A stretch of DNA of 64,000 nt from Agelaius tricolor (GCA_023055355.1 JALJCS010000001.1:23373881-23437880), one strand, 5' to 3'. Numbered from the stretch's first letter, positions 36,347 through 50,511 are shown. Notes: a model not told the origin generated them from the letters alone. Made by a program: numbers and translations.

Positions 36347-38799
36347 GTAACTCAAAGATAAACACTACTGTTCTTTACATTAATGCCAGTTCCCCATCAC
36401 TGGTCAAAAAATTGAAAACTGTTTTAAAACTACTGTGCTTCACTAGTACATGTCCAATATTTAATATTTTCAGAGCAATAGTCTAATCCAGATTTGAAAA
36501 GCAATTCATTGTACCAAAATGCTAGATACATTTTAAATAATCTCTAAATCTACCACAACTGTCTCTGAAAGCACTAGCACATGGAATACTGTTATCCCTA
36601 TAGCTACAGGAGATAATGTTCATTACACAGCATTAGTATTCACAAAAAATTGTAGAGCAATAGTTATTACTTATACAACCTGATTCTCTTTACATCAGTC
36701 AATTCAGAATTCTTCTTTATTTAATGGGTTTTTTCAAGTTTGGGATTACATCACGTAACTCAGGTGAGCAAACTGCATTTTGCTGTTCACACAGAACAGA
36801 GCAGCAGACGATGGTTGGAAAGTGGAATCAACTTTTCAAGTACCCAGCTATGTTGCTTGCAAGGAAGTGATAAATCTTCTCCAGGACAAAGAAAGCAAGA
36901 ACTGTATGACAGCTGACAGTAAGAATTATCCTTTGGTTGCCACGACCTTAGCTCATTTTTCACTGCATGGAAGTACTGCAATTACATTTTGGGGCTAGAA
37001 TAGGAAGCCTACAGTATGTTATTTTGCTCACTTATTTCAGACAGTAAGATAAATAGAAGTCTGAAGCTTTTGACCCTTCATTCCTTCAAAAGCATGAAAT
37101 CTATGCAATTATTTATTTGCCACCTCTAAGATGGAAGTCTGCATGACATTTTGATTCACATAGCCTAATTTCTTTAGGAGCTAGGAAAGGAGAATTTCCC
37201 CTTGAACAACACACCATAACACATATTTTCAATGATGTTAACTTGTGTATTTTATAGGTGCTCTCTTGATTTTACCTGAGCTGCTTAAAAGAGCACTTTT
37301 TACTATAGTTTTCTATCTACATATATAACCCACCTAAATGTATACAATTAAGAGCACATACAGACTGAAATCACTTTATTTCCTTTTTTGGGCTCTAAAT
37401 TCATATCTGCAACAGGACAAGTCTAAATCCAATAGTTCCTTCCTGTCCTGTTTTATCATCTGTTCTTGATGTTACATAAAGTGCTTACACTAAACATCAC
37501 TGAGCTCTTATATAGCATTCTTAATCCATAGATCTCAAAGTACTTTACAAAGGATGACCATTATCCTGCTTCATCTATGAAAAGCAGGATATCTTTGGAC
37601 ATCTTCAGGGTGAAATTTGGATCTCACTGAATTCCCACAGTGAAGCTGGAATTGCACGTCCCATGACAGTACCACTGGTCAGCCAGAACAGCATTCATCT
37701 CTGCAGATGGATTCCAGAGCCTTCCATAACACTGGTGGCGTGTAAGTTGCACTCAGCAATTCCATACACCATTTAGGCATCAATCCAGAAAGAATGCAGT
37801 TGTCAATATGGTATCCTATTCAGTTTGACAATCACTAAAACACCTCCCACCCCACACAGGCAGCACTTTTAAACACTGTACTTCACCCTTCCCTTGCTTA
37901 CAGCTCTAAACACACCAACATTACCATCAGTGGTGGAAATAACTGAGTCAAGTGCTGTGCTTGGGCTTTACTACTGAAATCCATACTGCTTCAGACAGAT
38001 ACTGGTACCAAGGTCTGATGCTCCCACTCAGGTGTCTCAAAGTATTTTCACCCCCATACAAACGCTAAAACTACCTGATCTAGGTGATCTACCTGAACTA
38101 GGTATGAGTTATCAAACCTCCCGCTTCATCCTTTCCTCTCCTCTTTTTGATTTGTTTCCCATGTTCTCTCTTTGCACCTTGCTCTAGGTTAGATGTTCAA
38201 ACTCATAGACTGCTTTAACTCTATAAACTCTCCTGTACCATTCAGAGAACATGGGACCAAGTACTGGAGATAAGGACTGAAAGCAGACTGTGTACTAACA
38301 ACCACACAGTTTACCAGGGTATCAATCTGCTTGAAACTGCCAGACACTGCTGCATGGCCATAAAAGAAGGATGCTCTCTCTCTGCTTCAACAATGCACCT
38401 GATGGTTTTCTACCCAGATATAATGACGTGAGAAAACCTTTGTAGCTTGCAGCTTTGGATTAAATGTAGGGGGTTATTGCTTTGACATGCTGTATCACAA
38501 CCATCTCAAATCTACTTCTAGACCCAGGCAAGGTGAAGCAAGCTGACCCTGTGCACAAGGATGAGCCATGATCTTCATGAAAGGATTCAGAACACTTACA
38601 TCTCCAAAACACTCCACACAATAAAGTAGCCAAGGAAGAGAAAGGCATGCAAGCTTCCCTGCCCACAGGGATAAAGGGAATCGTTCTGTATTCTCTGGTG
38701 CTAAGCTAGATAGGTTATTCTGAGCAGCTCTTCCTTAAAGCTTGTATTTTATATGAACTACCTCCTGTCTGATCTCGTGCTGTCAGGAGGAAAAGGCAC

Positions 38800-39297
38800 A
38801 AAAGCGGAGGAGATTGTATAATAGACCGCATCTCCTAGAACGCACATCTCCTAAAGCGGGACCATCTTCCAAAAAACAGGCGGGCAGCCTGATGGACTCG
38901 CATGCCATTCCCCAAGAGGTTCTAGAGAGAGCCAAGTCCGACCGCCCCCGGGCAGCAGCGGAGCGAGCGCAGCAGGACTCGCTGCCAGCCCGGTGCCGCC
39001 CGCCCGCCCGCAGCAGCTCCCGGGGCCGCCGCCGCTCCCGCGGGGCCCGGTTAGCGGGCGGGGCAGGAGCGCCCCCGGGCGGCGGCGGCGGCACAGCGCA
39101 GCCCGGCCCCGCCGCTCGCTGCCGAGCCTTGCCCCGGGGCCGGAGCAGCCGCCCGGCAGAAAGCGAAAAGGCACGGGCACCGAGGGATTTATTCTCTCCC
39201 GCACGCGGCAGGGAACACAGGCGGGAGGCTCGGCACACGCTCTGCTCTCGGCGGGGGGATGGACAGCAAGCTCAGAGCAGCAGCAGGGCCGGTGACA
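38800..39297. promoter_or_regulatory. Isolated CpG island inside the HHAT intron, candidate promoter
   Basis: About 500 bases of very CpG-dense, GC-rich sequence, roughly 80% GC at its core (38940-39160) by eye, with abrupt AT-rich flanks. It contains a GC box GGGCGGGGC at 39056-39064 and many CCGCCG/GCCCG runs, typical of a vertebrate unmethylated promoter. It lies 8 kb downstream of the microexon and 32 kb upstream of the 7-kb exon in HHAT orientation. A minus-strand transcript could splice into the last HHAT exons; a plus-strand transcript would be an antisense or nested RNA. Open frames of up to 199 codons on both strands here follow from stop-codon scarcity at high GC. A short plus-strand ATG frame from 39259 has a fair Kozak context but I do not recognise the peptide. 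Confidence 0.8.
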
Positions 39298-42248
39298 AAG
39301 ATACACTCTGAGGTTTGTGCTGGCTGCGATGGCATTTACTGAGCTGCATGCAACTAATTTACCAGAAGCTGGAGTAGAAAAGAGTACTCTTTTCATCCTA
39401 TTTTCTTCTGGCTCTAGTCTACATCTTAACAATTCCACTTTGAAGAGCATAGGGGTTTCTGCAATACAACAATCAACAACTTTGAGACTGAAGTTTATAC
39501 CAGCCCCATCCTCCTATATAGAAATTGTAATCATGTCTCTCAGAATGCTAAAGTACAAATATCTACCACAAGAAGAAAAAAGAGACAACATTAAAAGGGT
39601 AAAAGACAAAAGAATTAACCAAAAAGCAAAGAAAATTAAGCAGATTTCTGTAAACTTATACTCTAGGTGATAGGGAAATTTACACATGCTTTGCTTCAAC
39701 TAGAAGTGCTTGGTGGAAGTTGATGCAATACATAAAAATATAAGATCCAAAGTCCTTCAGACTGAAATCACATGTAAACTCCAGCCAAATTCTGGCACTT
39801 AGAGTCAGGGACAAAAGGTACCTGTGCACATAACTTCCTGGACTACAAAAAGAATAAATTCAGAATCCTTAAAATCACAGGTGGTTCAAGACTGCTGAGC
39901 ACACACTTTCTTCCAACACACTGAAATGCAATATTTGATGTAGCTCTGTTAAAATACTCAGTAAAATTATTTAAAAGTAGCATGAGCTGAATCTTTAAAT
40001 ACTTCATGTTTCACAGTGTATTTCTTACTTGTAGATAGTAATTCAAACACCCTGCAACAAAAATAACAAACTGTTTTAATTCACAGTTGCAACACATAAA
40101 CATGATGAGATCTGTACATTGTTAATCCCAACTTCCCCACTCCAACAGTTTAAGTTAAATGTCACATTTACATAACATTTACATAAAGATTCAGTTTTGT
40201 TTATACAAACCCCAGCCTTATTTTTGCAACATGCTCTACACTAATTCATTATATAACAACAGATTGTTTGCTGTTTTTAAAAAAATAAAAGTTTCATTCT
40301 GAGAAGGTGTTTGAGAGACTGCAATTCCTCTGAAGCAATTTAGCACTTAGTCTTTATTACTGCTTCATCAAGTTTTTAGGTTGGCTTGTTTTAAAACAAA
40401 CAAGGTATTTTGGACACTGTCCTACTCTAAGACACCTGAACTGATTTCGCACATCATGGTCACTTGTACAGTTCACACTTGTGCTCAATACACACACAGG
40501 AGAACAGTCACACAGCCTCCTAATGCAATCCACGGGAGTTTAATTATAGCCTTTTAGCAGTGGCCATGTTGGTCTAAAAATTGGAACATTTTAGAAGATT
40601 CCAAGCACTATCCAGCTTGTTGGTTTTCACTGAGGTTTTTTTTCTCCTTTTTATTAATACCACTTTGCTCTCATCACTGCTTTCAACAGGAACACATTTA
40701 GACCAGTGCTGACCCATTCAAAAATCACAAACAACAGCAAACATTGCAAAAGTTCCAGTGCATCTGAAAGCAGAGCTCACAGGAGTCTGCAATACAGCTG
40801 CATGTAACTGCAGTATTTTATAAAAAGAGCTATATTTTTCAACTTCTCCATGCAGACATCTCTATGGATGGATTAGCTGCTATTCTTTTCTGGTTTAAAA
40901 CTTTAAAATGATTTTTGCAGAAACCCTAAGGCCCCATATTGAAAGTAAGAAAGAATTCTCTAAGCTAATACCACTACTTCTTCACAGCAATGAAATAAAT
41001 GCTTTAACCTTAAAATGATGTATAAATTAGACATGAAGCCAATTCAATCACATCTACTGATTATTACAATTGTGTTAATTACAAACAAGACTACATATTT
41101 AGGTTTAATTTATGCTTACAATCACAAAATTTCAAGTAAGTCCCTACAAAAGCTGTCTCCAGCACATCACACCACATCTACATCACAATGTTCCCAAAGA
41201 TGGGAAGAATCACCTTTTGGAAACAGCCCATTTCTGTGTTAGTCTGCTCCAGAGCCTTGTATCACAGGTAGGACACTCCTGACTGAAAATACTGCTTCTG
41301 CTATCTCCACTGGCTTTATCTGCACTTTTCCAGAGGAGTACAAAGATCCCAGGAATTCAAGACTAGAATACTTACTAGAGTCTCATACCCTGCAAGTCTC
41401 CTTGCTTTGCTTCTAGGTAAGGAATTGCAGGCAGAAATTACCCAAAAGAGAACTCAAGTACAGCAGTTACACATATTCTACACCCAGTGGTCCTACCTGC
41501 ACGTGACAAACAAATTACCAGCATCACTGGATCCTTCCCCAGGAAGCCTATCAGTAGATTTAAGTGGAATGATGCAGTGCATCATGTGCAGCATTAGCAG
41601 TTTTTACTGGCTACATTACTTTGTTGATTACAGATAAATATAAACTGTTTTTCTTCATCCAGACACATTTCTGTTCACTCAATACTATTGTATAAGCACT
41701 GATCCAAGTGAGAAAAATGAGATAGATACATAAAATTGTCATAGACATACCACAGGTTATACTAAAGAAAAGAGTATTTTTTTATTCTGTAGGTCTCCCA
41801 TTGACACAGGTACACATAGAAGTCAAACAGATCTGCTCCAACCAGTCATCCAAGACTTTCAGGGAAAGCAGTACAAAGCTTTGGCAATACTGGTTAGGAT
41901 TAACCTTATTTGGAATAGACCAGCCAAATCCATACAATGCAGAAATTGTTCTATAGGGCACCACATTTTGCCTCTGAAGGAAGGTGAGTGCAGCACTGTG
42001 GCACATATTTTATGGCAAAAGGCTGACTAAAATGCCAGCCTGATAATAGAAGTTTCAAGGGTAAAAACTGCTAAGGAACTACGAGGTGATGGCACAGGAT
42101 GACAAAGTTGGTGTATTTGTATCCACACCACCTATGAGAAATGAGTGGCCTCTTGGTGTGAAGGACTCCCAGAACCACACACAGATTTTTGTTCTAGAGA
42201 AAACATTGTGGTTTGCTTCAGAAAACAGCTTGGGCACACACTGTTGTG

Positions 42249-42636
42249 AGAGCTGGGACTGCTCACCTTAGAGAAGGCTCTAGAGAGACCTTACTGCAAC
42301 CCTTCAAGATTTAAAGGGGGCTTACAAGAAAGATGGGGACAGACAGATGTTGAATAGAGCCTGCTGCAACTGGGCAAGGCATAATGGCTTCAAGCTAAAA
42401 GAGGGTAGATTCAAACAGATTGAAGGAAAAAATCTTCCATTATAATGAGGGTGATGAAACACTGGAACAAGTTGCTCAGAGAGGCAGTAGATGCCTCATG
42501 CCTGGAAATATTTGAGGTCAAGTTGGACAGGGCCCTGAGCAACCTGACCTAGCTGAAGCTGTACCTGCTCATTCCAGGGACTAGGCAATCCTTAATGGCC
42601 CCTTAGAACAAAAACTATTGGATGATTCTATGAATG
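42249..42636 (+). mobile_element. CR1 LINE 3' end
   Basis: Plus-strand CR1 3' region: AGAGCTGGGACTGCTCACC, GAGAGACCTTACTGCAACC, AACACTGGAACAAGTTGC and GAGCAACCTGACCTAG, ending near the tail motif GATGATTCTATGA. It is 5'-truncated and moderately diverged. Confidence 0.9.
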
Positions 42637-43857
42637 CTGTGTATGCTTTAAGGCTCACTAGGTATCCAGGACACAGAGCGAACCAAAAAGTCAAATCTCT
42701 TGACAAAACAAAGAAAAAAGAATGCATCCTTGGGATAGCTAGCACTTTCAAAGGCACAGGTGTCATCCATATGCCTTTATCAATGTTGCTGAAGAAAAGT
42801 GGAATCTCATTAATACTGCACTGTCTAGCCCAGCTACAAGCACATCAACAGCATTTTATGGGCAGCTACAATCAAAAGAGCAGCAGAGATGAAGAGTATT
42901 AGCAGTGGTATTTGGTTCCCAAAAGAGGGCCATGTGCTACACTGAACCTCACACAGAATCTGTGTCCAGCTCTTGGAGCCAAGAATCATCACTGAGCTTA
43001 CCTAGCAATGGAGTTGCTGCAGCATATGCTGACCTTCCAGGACCTGTGTGCATTAAAGAGAAAGGGGAAGCTCAGAAGTTTGGGGGTTGTTATTATGGAA
43101 AATTTTGTGTGTGTTGTGGTTTCTTGGTCAGTTTTTATGTTTTTGGTTTTTTTTTCAATACAGTGATTAAAAGGTTTGCTTGAGTTTCTTTTTAAGCAGG
43201 AGCATAGATTTCTTTGGCTTGGGACAGCTTTGAAGATGTGGGATCCCATGGGATTCCACAGCAAACTAATACAGGAGTTGAGCCAGATGATGAACAGATT
43301 TTTCCATTTCTTCTTTCATAATCATACCTTAGTTAGAACCATAATACCCTCTCTCACCATGGGATCATTCTGCCCTTACACAGAGGTGTCCTTTTCCTAA
43401 CTAAAAATCAGTAGAGGTCACCACACAGTAGATTTTGATCCTAGAGGTATACCATGCCATGCTTTACCTGAGAAAACTTAAAAAGTGGGTGATTTCCAAG
43501 TTGTATTCAGAGTACCTTTGCACCCAGGACTAAGCTAACCTAAATAACCTGCAACTCTAAACAAGCTGAAGTAATTGCAAACCATGGGGTAAGCTGAGAG
43601 CACAGCTAACAGATGGATGCCTTTTGGAGACACTGGGGGTGTGTGGTCCTGCAGCTCTCTTCAAAGCCAGATCTCTGCTGAAATGAGTATGATTCACACT
43701 TTTTCAAAGGCACAGCAGAGCTGAAAGCATAGAGATTTTTCAAAAGAATCATGCCTGCAGGAACTGTCATTCTTCCCCACTGTCTTCATCAGTGCTGTCC
43801 TAAAGGAAGTTCTGTTTGGCATCAGAACTGTAAATATTCCCACAAGTTAACAATTTT

Positions 43858-43895
43858 ATTTCATCCAATGCCCTGTTCTCAGCACTGGATGAAAT
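43858..43895. repeat. Short stem-loop (13-nt arms, 12-nt loop)
   Basis: ATTTCATCCAATG at 43858-43870 pairs with CACTGGATGAAAT at 43883-43895 with one mismatch. No adjacent gene or signal explains it and it may be chance. Confidence 0.6.
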
Positions 43896-46800
43896 CCCTA
43901 GATAAAATACCTTCACTGAGCAAAGAGCAATAGGCAGCCTCTCTTTCTCCTCTAAACTGCTATGCTAAAGGCTATTTCTATATATTTTTAACTCTGAAAA
44001 TACACCTATTGCTCCATTCTGAGAATGCTCTGATTTAGGTGAAAAAGGGTTGTTTTTCCTGAAGTCACATTGGAAAAATATGTATATATTACATTTATAT
44101 AGCAGTAATATATACTACCCATGTGTAGTATACTTTGTATAGCACTCATGTGATTTAAATACATGATTAATAATTTTGGTAATCCTAAAGTAGTAACAAA
44201 TAGGTCCTTTCACATCATTGTGTGAAAATATTGGGAAAATAACCTTCCAAGGATAGTAGCATATTTTCCATTAGTACTACAAACCTCAGTTTTCATCAAA
44301 AAAGTACTGATCCTTCCCTGGTGAGTTTCCAGGATCCCTGCTTCAAATATAATGGTACAGTTAACAAATGTTCAAAACCCAGATCCCCACATCCTCAATT
44401 GCACTTTACTTTCACAAATATAAGTTCCATGATACCACTTGATTTCAGCTTGCAAGCAGTAATTAAATATCTAGTCCCTGAACCCAGTTTAGTCCAAGTC
44501 ACAACACATTATTAGCCATTACAGTATATGTACCTATCCATAGTGCATTTGAAAACATGGTATTTTTAAACTTTTCCAAGCTATCTTAGAAGAGTATCAA
44601 AAGTACAGTTCAAGACATAGATGGGTGGAAAATTATTTTCTATTAATGTTTTACTAAGAACAGAGAAAAAACCTTGTGTAGCTGTAATTCTTTGTAATAC
44701 TTTGCGTCATGCTTCACTTGGAGAAGCCATTGTGTGTACAAGGGTAACAGTACATACAGTCCTAGTTCCTTCAATCAGCATTTAATTAGGCAGATTGTCC
44801 TTTTAGCAGAGACTATGTTTAATTTTGTTGTCCCTGTACTTTGTATTTGCAAGTGTCATACTGGGTTCCCTGTTCCATGGCAGGGTCGAGCCATTATACT
44901 TAAAACAATATAATTTCTTTTTCATTTCAAATCTCACCTCATAGACTTTCAATGCTTCCTGCAACTCAGGTTTGTTTGAGGCTTTTTCTTTCCTACTGTT
45001 TAATTTCACATGGAAATGAAAACTGTGAAGAGAACAGTCTAACATGTATGACGGATACTTTATGAACACAGGAGATGAACTGCAAGTTCTCAAGAGCAGA
45101 GACTGTCTAGGCAAAACTCATTCTGGTGCAACAGAAAATTACTTCCTCCTTAGCAGCACAGTTACAGAGAAAGCAGATGATGTAGTTAACAGAATAATTA
45201 ACAGAGGTAGGTAACAGGCTGAAAATGTCTAAGTTAAGGTTAGAAGAGGAACTGCACAGCACACAGCTGGCTTTGAAAAAAATCATACATGAGTCAAAGA
45301 TGACATTCAACTCATGCCAATCCCATGACTATTTGCAGTCCAGGATCACACAACATACAACTTAAATACATCATCTCCTTGGGAGACAAAGCAATGCTGT
45401 ATGAGACAATAATATAACACTCCTTGTACAAAGCAAATGAAAATATCCTATGGCAGAAGCATTACCAGAGTCTCAAACTTAGTACATCAATGCTTACCAT
45501 GATTCTACTCTTGGTTAAGTAGTCATATGCATTCCCAGAAGACTTTCTTGGACACTCTATTTCTTTTATAAAGTAGCATCTTTAAAACCATGTCTCAATT
45601 TGAAGATTACAATTTCTTATACAATTATTTACAAACAAAATCTGCTTGTCAAAATATAGATGTAACTAATTTTGTAGAACTGATACCTGAACTTATAATT
45701 TCAGTTGTCTGCTTACTTCTGTAAAACAGAAATATATTCAGTAATATTGACACAATGCCCTTATGAAGGGAGTTGTCTGTTAAACATTGTAATGCTACAC
45801 AGAAAGAAATACACAAAGTCTACAGCTCACGGGTTATGAGAAGTGGGTTGGCCCGTGCAACCTTAAAACAAACCCGATTTTCCTTGCAACCTAGGCTTGT
45901 ATCATCTCATATCTGGTGCTAAAAAACACTGCATTAAAGCCACAAGGACTCATGTCTGAAGGCTTAAGACAGTCTTTATCCAGAAAATATGGTAGCCTAA
46001 AATAAAAGTCCAGCAGCAAAGCCAACTTGAGGAAAGGCTGACACCACCTGATCCTTATGGTGGGAACCCAACCAGTATACTGTGGCTCATACATACCGGA
46101 TTCATTCTTCCAAGGTGGAGTTCTTCACTGATAGACATTGCAGTGGATGAAATAACTGACAGAATTAATTCTCTAAGTGTCCAAAGACCACAGAAAAATT
46201 CATCCTTCACAGTACCCACTACACTTCTTTGTAAAGATGAGTAGATGGTAATAGGTATTGTATTAAAAATGAAGGCAAACATATTCTTGGTGAACATCTG
46301 CGACTTTGCCCACACAAAAAACTCTAAACAGCAAAAAAAGTTTCTCAGTGTAGAATTCAAATGCATTAACCTCCTTTTTCTTGCTGAAGTGCCCTTCTTT
46401 AATTGCTTCATCTCTCTAAATATCATCAACCAAAGCACTCAAACAATGACTCCATTTTCCTTATTCATCTTCAGAACAGTCCATTGCACACACTGAATAA
46501 ATTAGTTTTTCTTATGAGAATATATTACTCCCCTCCACATTCCAAATTTTCTGTAAAATTCGAGCACTTCTTACAAGGTATGGAAGGTACTAGAGTTACC
46601 AATTGAAAAGAGTTTTTTTTAAAGCTTGTCTTCAGTGTAAGAAAAATTAATATTTTTACATTTCACATTTTACTGAAGTTTTCTGAGTGTTTTCCTGAAG
46701 AAGTTCATTATACAGAGTGACACTGAGTAGATTGCAAAGACAAATAGTTACAGTTTTTCAAACTAAAAACCAACAGAGGACAAAAGAAGAACTTACCATA

Positions 46801-47424
46801 AAAAGTATAAAGTAATACTGAATTCACATTGTGATTTCTACTTATAACAACAGAAATGCTTTTTAATGTTTTTGCTGGCATAGGGTCTGTCTCCTTCACA
46901 GCAGCTAGTAAAGGGCTGTGTTTTGCATTTGTGCTGAAAACAGTGTTGCTGAAAACACAGGGATGCTTTTGTTACTGCAGAGCAGCACTTGCACACAGTC
47001 GTGGCCTGTTTTGCTCCTCACATCACAGAGAAGTAGACTGGGGAGTTCACAAGGGGATGAGAGGGAGAGGACACAGTCAGGACAGGTGACCCCAAGGGAT
47101 ATCTCACACCCTGTGGTGTCACACTTGGCACACCAAGCTGGGAAAAAAGGAAGCAGAGGGGGAATGTTCAGAGTTGTGACATTTGTTGTCCCACGTCACC
47201 ATTACACATGATGGAGTGAATGAGTTCCTTGTTTTGCTTTGCCTGTGTGTGGCTTGGCTCAATTTCCCTACTAAACTGTTCTGTCATCCCACAACTCTTC
47301 TCAGTTTTACCCTTCCAATTGTCCCCCATCCCACTGCAGGGAGGGAACGTGCATGGGGCCTGGCTCCAGCTGAGGTTCAACCCCAGCAATTTGGGAGTGC
47401 AATTCAAAGCAAGTATTACCTTAC

Positions 47425-47460
47425 CTGACCAGAAAGCGGTGCAGCCCAACGTCAAAACTT
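47425..47460 (-). CDS. HHAT: HHAT 36-nt microexon carrying the catalytic Asp
   Basis: A 36-nt exon on the minus strand. It was located by searching for the HHAT peptide that must lie between the 63-kb and 7-kb exons. The acceptor is TTTCTTGCAG and the donor is GTCAG/GTAAGG, both strong. It supplies one base completing Arg (AG+A), eleven codons reading SFDVGLHRFLV, and two bases (AG) of the next Arg, matching the HHAT consensus FDVGLH. The Asp lies exactly 40 residues before the catalytic His of the next exon, the same spacing as human Asp339 and His379. The exon is too short for ORF-based gene finding. It is phase-symmetric, so skipping it keeps the frame. The residue before FDV is Ser, where I recall Tyr in mammals. 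Confidence 0.95.
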
Positions 47461-50458
47461 CTGCAAGAAAAAAAAATACACTAAATTTTAATTATTAAAA
47501 AACACTACTCTGTTGAGTATTGTACAAACACTGTGTTTCAAAACAGTAATACCAAATATAAAGTTACTAGAATTGATGAAGCAAAGAGCAAAGGTGTAAC
47601 ACACAACTTCCTTTCTGTTATGATGTGTGGAATTTAAGATCATCATCATATGAAAATATTTAGGTGCATGTTAAAAAGCTCACAAATCTCTTGTTGGAGT
47701 ATTTATTCAATGAAGTGTTAACATTCAGAGTATTATAACACACATAAAGCATATACTGTTACTGGAAATAATGTAAGCATCCTAGTCACCAGTATATTTT
47801 CTATTATAGGCAAGTAGATCCTCTGTGCAAAACTGCTGTGGAGCCCCTTTCCCCTTTTCTGCTCTGTACTGCAGTAAAATGCAAGGGACTGCCGTGAGTT
47901 CTCCCCACAATAAAGAATTATCAAAAACCCCTTATGTCTCCTTCAAATATAGAATTTCCAAGAAGCAGACTTTGCAAGTGTGTTCCACTCACATCAGTAA
48001 GGAAGTTAACTTTGAGGACTTCTGACAGTAAGTACAAGTTAGATCACATTAAATTACAAGAACCATGTCTGAAATTTTCAGCCCAAACAACATACATTGA
48101 CAGTAGCTGTCAACATTTCTTCCCCTTTTCTGGTTCCTACTTCCTCAGGAGAACCAAGCTCATGAACAATGCACTGGCAAATCCTTGACACTACAGGAAG
48201 GCATCTGCTGATTTGAGACATTTACCTAATATCTGAAGTATGTGCCAGCTTTATGGGACTATCCATATAATCCCAGATTAGCTGTGTGCATAATGGCACA
48301 AATGGAAAATGCAAGTGTCTTATTCCCAATACTGGACTTGATCTGGAATGGGCTTATATTTCACATAGACAGAAAACATTTTGGCATATACTAATCTCTT
48401 GAGCATTCTGTTCCAAAAAACCTAATTGGTCATTTTGAGTACAACACAGTTTTATTGTGCTTGCTGTGAGCTGCTTTCTAACTGAAAGAGCAAGAGAAAT
48501 CATCACATAGTTAATGGCATCCTGATAACAGCAGACAGATAATGAGAGCTGCGAAAATTCTAGGAGTTTCACAGGGAAGAAAACTCCACTTGTTCAGCAG
48601 GGCAGATAGGAGAGCAACAAATTTCTCACTGAAAAGCTGCCTCGCAACAGAAAAACATCCTGCCAGAAACATGTACCTGGTCATCATTAAATTTTTCATT
48701 TCTTGCCTGAAATCATTCCACCTTTTATATTATTGTTATATTACTGTGCAATTAAACTGCATGAAGTGCATCCAGTTATCTTTCTGCATTCCTCCTGCCT
48801 GGATACATACTGTTTTGGCTCCCTCTCTTCACTAAAATATTCGGTGTTGTACAGACAGCTTTCTGTACTGGAGCTGGACACAGTCTGTATTTTTAGCTCT
48901 GAAAACCTTTTCCTTCTAGGACCAAGCATTCAGAACATTTGTGCTGGGAAGGGGAGAAGAAGAAATTTGCAGAGTTTCAGGAGAGAGCTGTATGCTAAAC
49001 AGCCACCTTGCACATCTTCAGCCAGGCTGATCTTTTCAAAGTCTCCCAGCTGCTCTCCATGGCAATCACCAAACCTGCTACAGTCTCTGACAGGACACAC
49101 ACACAGAGCTGCTTGTGGACAGGCATGTGGAACATAAAAATATCACTGTTTTTGACAATGAACCAAAAGCCAAAGGATATGGCTTACCAAAAGCAGGAAA
49201 AAGTGAATGGTCCTGCTAACTTGAAATATCAGAGCTGAAGGAGATTGGGGTGGACAAAGCTGAGGCAGAGTGGGTTCAGACAGGGAGGGAAACAAGACAG
49301 TTTGCTGTAGGTGCCATGACATGCCACCTTTTCCCTCATTTTTCACCCTTTCCAAAACATCATTTAAAAAACATATATACTTATATAAAACATATATCTA
49401 AAACACTTGCTATTAGGAAAGTTTTGTAAGTTTATTTCATAGGGGCTTTAGCTATTGGCTGTTTCATGGAAATATTTTTAATAAGTATTAAAAATAAACA
49501 TGCATAGAACCAATTTATTATAATAAATAACAAGAAGGAAAATTTATCGTAACCTCACTAGATATAATTCAGCATACACAGACAGGGCCCATTATTCCTC
49601 AGTTAGATTTTGTACTGATACAGTTCAACAGTCTACCCAAAATCCTGAATTCTAAACAGTGTAAGCAGCCCTTTAAGATGTAACTACACTATGACCAACA
49701 GAATTTTGACATTATACAACATTGTCTGAGTGTGCAGTTAGATCTTAAAGACACTTTGAGACTATATCATTGATTAGTTCCAAAAGCAAGAATATCAAGG
49801 CTGAACAAGTTCAAATTGTAAATGGGAAAAATGGTTGCATTACTTAAGGCTATGGGTATTGTCCACAGACACCTGGGATAATGAATAGAAACATTGTGCA
49901 AGGCAAAAACACTGAAAGAAAAAATCATGGGAGACTGGTTTTGACTAAATATTACTACAGACACTTTTTACTATTTTTCTCTTTCATATTTAAATACATA
50001 CTGCAGTTAAGTCCACAAGTAAAGAGAAAATAAAGTGAAGCAGCAATGGAAACAGATCTAGTAGATGCAATTAATCCCTCCATTCTTATATAGAAATGTT
50101 AAAAAGAGGTAAAAGAGGGTTTGTACAGCAGTGTTAAGGCTGCAACTTGGGGTGAAATAAGTAACTTCATTAAAATAAAAAAAGAGTACAAATAATCACA
50201 ATTTATTTGCATTAAAAATTTCATAGTGATCCCTTCAACAGAGGACTCCACCCATCAGGCACGGCAGTGTCCCCCACAATCAGCACACAATTAGACCTGC
50301 CATATGCACACTGACAGGATTATCTACTGCCTATAAAAGATCCCCATATTTACTTGATATTACAACAAAGTTTATAACCAACTTCACACAACTTGTTAAA
50401 TCCTGAACTTCTCTGCAAAATACAGGATTTAGCTGGTGGTTCTTGCAATTTAGGGTGC

Positions 50459-50511
50459 CTCAGTCACATAAGTTTCAGAAATGCCTCAATTATGTAAGTT
50501 TCAGAAATGCT
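50459..50511. repeat. 26-bp tandem duplication, 2 copies
   Basis: CCTCAGTCACATAAGTTTCAG and CCTCAATTATGTAAGTTTCAG, each followed by AAATG, stand side by side with five differences in the middle. Confidence 0.85.

Larger units (their letters stand above)
7223..47424 (-). other. HHAT: HHAT 40.2-kb intron
   Basis: Intron between the microexon and the 7-kb exon, with donor GTAAGG at 47424 and acceptor CCTACAG at 7223. It holds the ERV remnant (about 15.0-16.6 kb), the solo LTR (23.4-24.1 kb), five CR1 fragments (30.8-42.6 kb) and the CpG island (38.8-39.3 kb), each listed separately. Stretches 10.3-14.1, 16.7-23.3, 24.1-30.8, 36.4-38.8 and 39.3-42.2 kb show only AT-rich intronic DNA with short unrecognised open frames. 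A nested gene started from the CpG island cannot be excluded. Confidence 0.85.

Noticed and set aside
38814..39450. Open frames of 165 codons (plus) and 199 codons (minus) in the CpG island.
   Set aside because: Long frames on both strands are expected where GC is very high; the peptides are low-complexity Arg/Ala/Gly/Pro and lack a convincing splice donor.
46055..46438. 127-codon minus-strand frame upstream of nothing recognisable, 1 kb from the microexon.
   Set aside because: It lies on the 3' side of the microexon in the 40-kb intron; HHAT phases already join without it, and no motif is visible.
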